A DNA stretch of 24,432 nt from Synechococcaceae bacterium WB8_1B_136. GTDB lineage: Bacteria; Cyanobacteriota; Cyanobacteriia; PCC-6307; Cyanobiaceae. A program made the translations under genes and the position numbers. The number at the start of each line of letters is the position of its first letter. Within the stretch, counting starts at the first letter, position 1. Below are positions 22,401 to 24,432 of this stretch, in pieces. The notes below the pieces were generated by a model that was not told where the DNA came from, did not search any database, and saw only the letters and a list, made by a program, of their open reading frames with translations. The DNA lies in contig RGNC01000007.1 in assembly GCA_010029175.1 (NCBI GenBank), positions 1 through 24,432 of the forward strand, read 5' to 3'.

Positions 22401-24432
22401 GCGAAGGCGACAGCTTCATTCCAGGGCCCTGGCTGGTGGCGGGTGCTGACCCCTCACTCAATGCGATCGGCTCCATCAAGGCAACAGCTCTCGCCAGGCC
22501 TGATGTGGCGATCATGAACCTGTTCGGCACGAACGTGTCGGCACTCGGGAACCACGAATTCGATCTGGGCTCACCGGTGCTCAGCGGTTCCTTCGCTGCA
22601 TCCGGCAGCTGGGTTGGCGGCCAATTCCCCTTCATCACCGCGAACCTGGATTTCAGTGGTGACAGCTCCTTGAAGGGAATTGCCGACAGCAGCATCGGTG
22701 GCACCTCCACCAATGCCTTTGCTGGCAAAGAAGCCTCGGAGATCAAGGGCAAGATTGCGCCCTACGCCATCGTCACCAAAGGTGGCGAAAAGATCGGCAT
22801 CGTTGGCGCCACCACCTGGGACCTGCTCACCAAGTCGTCTCCCAATGGCACCAAGGTCAAGGACGACGCCAACGATGCCACCACCGACCTGCAGGAGGTG
22901 GCGGCCTATGTGCAGGACTCCGTCAACAAATTGATCGCCGCTGGCGTCAACAAAGTGGTGATGGTGGATCAGCTGGACGGCCTGATCGAACGCAACAAGG
23001 CGCTTGCCCCGCTGCTCAGCGGAGTGGATGTGATGGTGGCCGGTGGTGGCCACGAGCGACTGGGTGATACCAATGATCAGGCCGTGGCATTCAACGGCCA
23101 CGATGCCAACTTCATCAGCAGCGACACCTACCCCATCATCGTCAACGACAAGGACGGCAAGCCCACCGTGATCGTGACAACCGACACGGAATACGCCTAC
23201 CTGGGCAGGCTGGTCGTCAACTTTGATGGCAATGGCAATGTGATCACCAGTGCCCTCGACGACAAGCTGAATGGGGCCTACGCCGCCAGTGCCGCTGCCC
23301 TGAAGGCGGCCTATGGCACTGGCCAAAGCACCGATGAAATTGTGGCCAGCAGCAGCATTGGCAAAGCTGTGGCCGAGATCACCACCACCATCGACAAGGT
23401 GATCAGCAGCAAGGACGGAACCATCTTCGGCTACACCAATGTGTACCTGGAAGGCGACCGTGTCTTCGGCCGTGCCCAGGAAGTCAACCTCGGCGACCTC
23501 ACCGCCGATGCCAACCTCTTTGTAGCCAGCAAGGCCCTGGGTAGCGGCAGCGTGATCACGTCGCTGAAGAATGGCGGTGGCATCCGCGCCTCCGTGGGCA
23601 CGATCGATGCCAATGGCACCAAAGGCAAACCCGCTGCCACCGATGTGAAGCCTGCGGGCGCTATTTCTCAGCTTGAGATCGAGAACGCACTGCGCTTTGA
23701 CAACAAGCTGATGGTGTTTGACACAACACCTACTGGCCTGCTGGCTATCCTGAACTATGCAGCCGGGCTGAGTGCAGGCAATGGCGGCTATGCCCAAATC
23801 GGCGGTATCCGCTTCTCCTTCGACCCCAGCAAGCCAGCTGGTCAGAAGGTTCAGGACGTGGCGATTGTGGATCTGGGCGGCACGCTGATCAGCAAGATTG
23901 CCGACAACGGCGTTGTGCTCGCCGACGCACCCAAGACCATTTCGATGGTCACGCTCAACTTCATGGCCAATGGCGGCGACGGCTACCCGATCAAGGCCAA
24001 CGCCACCAACTTCCGCTATCTGCTCAGCGACGGCAAGGTGTCAGCGACGGTTGATCCCACGAAGGACTTCACAGCAACCGATGTGGTTCCCAGCAATGCC
24101 CTTGGTGAACAGGCTGCCCTGCAGGGATTCCTCAAGGCGTTCCACGGATCCCCCGACAAGGCCTATGGACAGGTGGATACCACTGCAGCTGCCGATCAGC
24201 GCATCCAGAACCTGTCTATCAAGGCCATCGACACAGTGTTCCCCGATGGAAACACTCCGGTGCTGAAGGCCAAAGTGGCCGGGCTCAAAGTATCAGAGCT
24301 GCTCACGATCGGCGAATCCGTGAACGGCTACCGGCCGACCGGCACCCCCGATGGCATGGGCGCCTACCTCAAGGACGCCAACACCATCCGTCTGCTCGTT
24401 CAGTCCGAAATCACCAAAACCTCCGGTTACGC
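19457..24432 (+). CDS. Giant multi-domain phosphoesterase: choice-of-anchor I / phytase-like / 5'-nucleotidase (3' end outside window)
   Basis: An open frame of 1,658 codons runs to the window edge. Residues 1-250 and about 690-940 read as two halves of a choice-of-anchor-I propeller (NEGEPN at 136-141, NEGDGR at 745-750). Between them, at about 255-680, lies a phytase-like esterase domain (GLSGLFATGRDS, GFEGLA at 466-471, KPEGLAL at 624-630, NDNDFG at 640-645). A 5'-nucleotidase module follows: metallophosphatase at about 945-1240 with GEGD (D985), GNHEFD (N1032) and H1199, and a C-terminal domain with NGGGIRAS (N1372). From about 1612 a PhoX/DUF839-like unit begins (GYRPTGTPDGMGAY, then RLLVQSEIT). 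The GTG at 19457 follows an in-frame stop at 19445. No Sec signal is seen, which suggests type I export. GC content is lower than in ligA. Likely role: scavenging phosphate from organic phosphates outside the cell. Confidence 0.88.
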   Translation, partial: MTSSNFVDLANLGVLRLADGGAEISAYHQTGKLVFVIGGTNKASVVDLSDPAKPALKQLLELSGPANSVAVSSSGLVAIAVEGNGAERYTKGAVAFFKVSGSGAAAVITAAGEVAVGVVPDSLAFTPDGTKLVVANEGEPNELYTVDPEGTISVVSINAETPASSTVATVDFKGLNGREAELRALGIRLSGKSDTTAAQDLEPEYVAISADGAKAYVTFQENNAVGVVNLTGNGAPSLASLRSVGVQDYVRGQANVTTYDLTVPSPGTTAAGAVVPGGGLSGLFATGRDSLGRLTFLAPADRGPNGNGTTKDVVKADGTAGTDGTADNVQPFLLPDYQARFYRLALDERSGVVSVVGEVKLTQKDGKTPISGRSNGKGDQIPVDVNGNLLAYDPYGADLESIVQDKDGNIWMSDEYRPAVYKFSPTGQLIERYVPVGAAAAAGLSAGALGVETLPAEYAKRQTNRGFEGLAYDATSGKLFAFVQSPLDDVGANDGSKGSLIRILELDASSGKPSGEYLYPMAGKGSVTGTDTPFYENKVDKIGDVAYDPTRQVFYVLERDSTAGALSYKQIFEVSLKGATNTLGNSIANEENFSIDNLAAQGIKLASKVLLTNLSSEGYLPNDKPEGLALLADGRLAVINDNDFGVTSLDAAAYNGLSTADKAKYALASDINGSKTYVYANPADAKTQLGLVSFAPTLLDANDKDGGIQLLKNQNLYGLRMPDGIAAYQTKGADGTSQTFTVIANEGDGRVRPDGDYTSGGTTTKDGSVYSDELRAGVTGTGTDTRLKTVKDLGNYDASTAAYEQKFAFGGRSITILDSLGNVVWDSGDLIDRAAIAAGIYDDARSDDKGAEPENLAIATIGGRNFAFVGLERGTSSSVASFDITNPYSAYLVGFQKSATGIISPEGIAVIPAAQSPNGKDLLLVSNEVSKDLEIKQINPGFSLQILHYYGESGTLGIKTAPIMGALIDKFDDQFANTLVIGEGDSFIPGPWLVAGADPSLNAIGSIKATALARPDVAIMNLFGTNVSALGNHEFDLGSPVLSGSFAASGSWVGGQFPFITANLDFSGDSSLKGIADSSIGGTSTNAFAGKEASEIKGKIAPYAIVTKGGEKIGIVGATTWDLLTKSSPNGTKVKDDANDATTDLQEVAAYVQDSVNKLIAAGVNKVVMVDQLDGLIERNKALAPLLSGVDVMVAGGGHERLGDTNDQAVAFNGHDANFISSDTYPIIVNDKDGKPTVIVTTDTEYAYLGRLVVNFDGNGNVITSALDDKLNGAYAASAAALKAAYGTGQSTDEIVASSSIGKAVAEITTTIDKVISSKDGTIFGYTNVYLEGDRVFGRAQEVNLGDLTADANLFVASKALGSGSVITSLKNGGGIRASVGTIDANGTKGKPAATDVKPAGAISQLEIENALRFDNKLMVFDTTPTGLLAILNYAAGLSAGNGGYAQIGGIRFSFDPSKPAGQKVQDVAIVDLGGTLISKIADNGVVLADAPKTISMVTLNFMANGGDGYPIKANATNFRYLLSDGKVSATVDPTKDFTATDVVPSNALGEQAALQGFLKAFHGSPDKAYGQVDTTAAADQRIQNLSIKAIDTVFPDGNTPVLKAKVAGLKVSELLTIGESVNGYRPTGTPDGMGAYLKDANTIRLLVQSEITKTSGY

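Noticed and set aside
1..24432. CRISPR arrays, insertion sequences, phage genes or integration sites
   Set aside because: No regularly spaced repeats, transposase or integrase motifs were seen. The tRNA-Met gene shows no nearby partial duplicate of its 3' end that would mark an attachment site.

Overview
The window is a chromosomal segment of a GC-rich, Synechococcus/Cyanobium-type picocyanobacterium. The sequence supports this through a CemA/PcxA proton-extrusion protein, a CCB2/CCB4-type cytochrome b6 cofactor-assembly protein, a Psb32-like TPM protein, and a core run pheT / rpmG-rpsR-rnb / metG / cobU-trmL that I recall as typical of alpha-cyanobacteria. Coding density is very high. No gene-free stretch exceeds about 190 bases, and neighbours often abut or overlap.

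Layout. At 1-423 (minus) lies the 5' part of pheT, which runs off the left edge. Divergent from it, 574-3082 (plus) carries rpmG, rpsR and an RNase II/R gene as a compact translation/RNA-turnover operon. An FAD-dependent oxidoreductase (3065-4864, minus) converges on it and is divergent from metG (4929-6518), which is coupled to an LptC-like lipoprotein gene (6515-7675). Next come three envelope or photosynthesis-maintenance genes: ccb2/4-like (7608-8270, minus), a psb32-like TPM gene (8355-9041) and pcxA (9064-10206). pcxA overlaps cobU, and cobU is followed 2 bases later by trmL. A LysM/M23 peptidase (11412-12470), a tRNA with anticodon CAU (12535-12608) and a clear intrinsic terminator (12618-12640) close this plus-strand block.

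A minus-strand pair follows (16101 down to 12808): a P-type cation ATPase without a cytoplasmic N-terminal tail, then a zinc-type CDF exporter. It looks like a cation-homeostasis operon. Two small hypothetical genes (16275-16532 plus, 16539-16901 minus) come next. A truncated, apparently chimeric 2-Cys peroxiredoxin remnant (17047-17241) lies just ahead of ligA (17252-19339).

The right end (19457 to beyond 24432) is one giant open frame of more than 1,650 codons. I read it as an extracellular-type phosphoesterase: a choice-of-anchor-I propeller interrupted by a phytase-like esterase domain, then a 5'-nucleotidase module with several altered metal-site motifs, then the beginning of a PhoX/DUF839-like module. 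No Sec signal is visible at its start, so a type I-secreted enzyme for organic phosphorus is plausible, but the C terminus is outside the window.

The items most worth a second look are this multi-domain phosphoesterase and the peroxiredoxin chimera. No CRISPR array, insertion sequence, integrase or phage gene was recognised.
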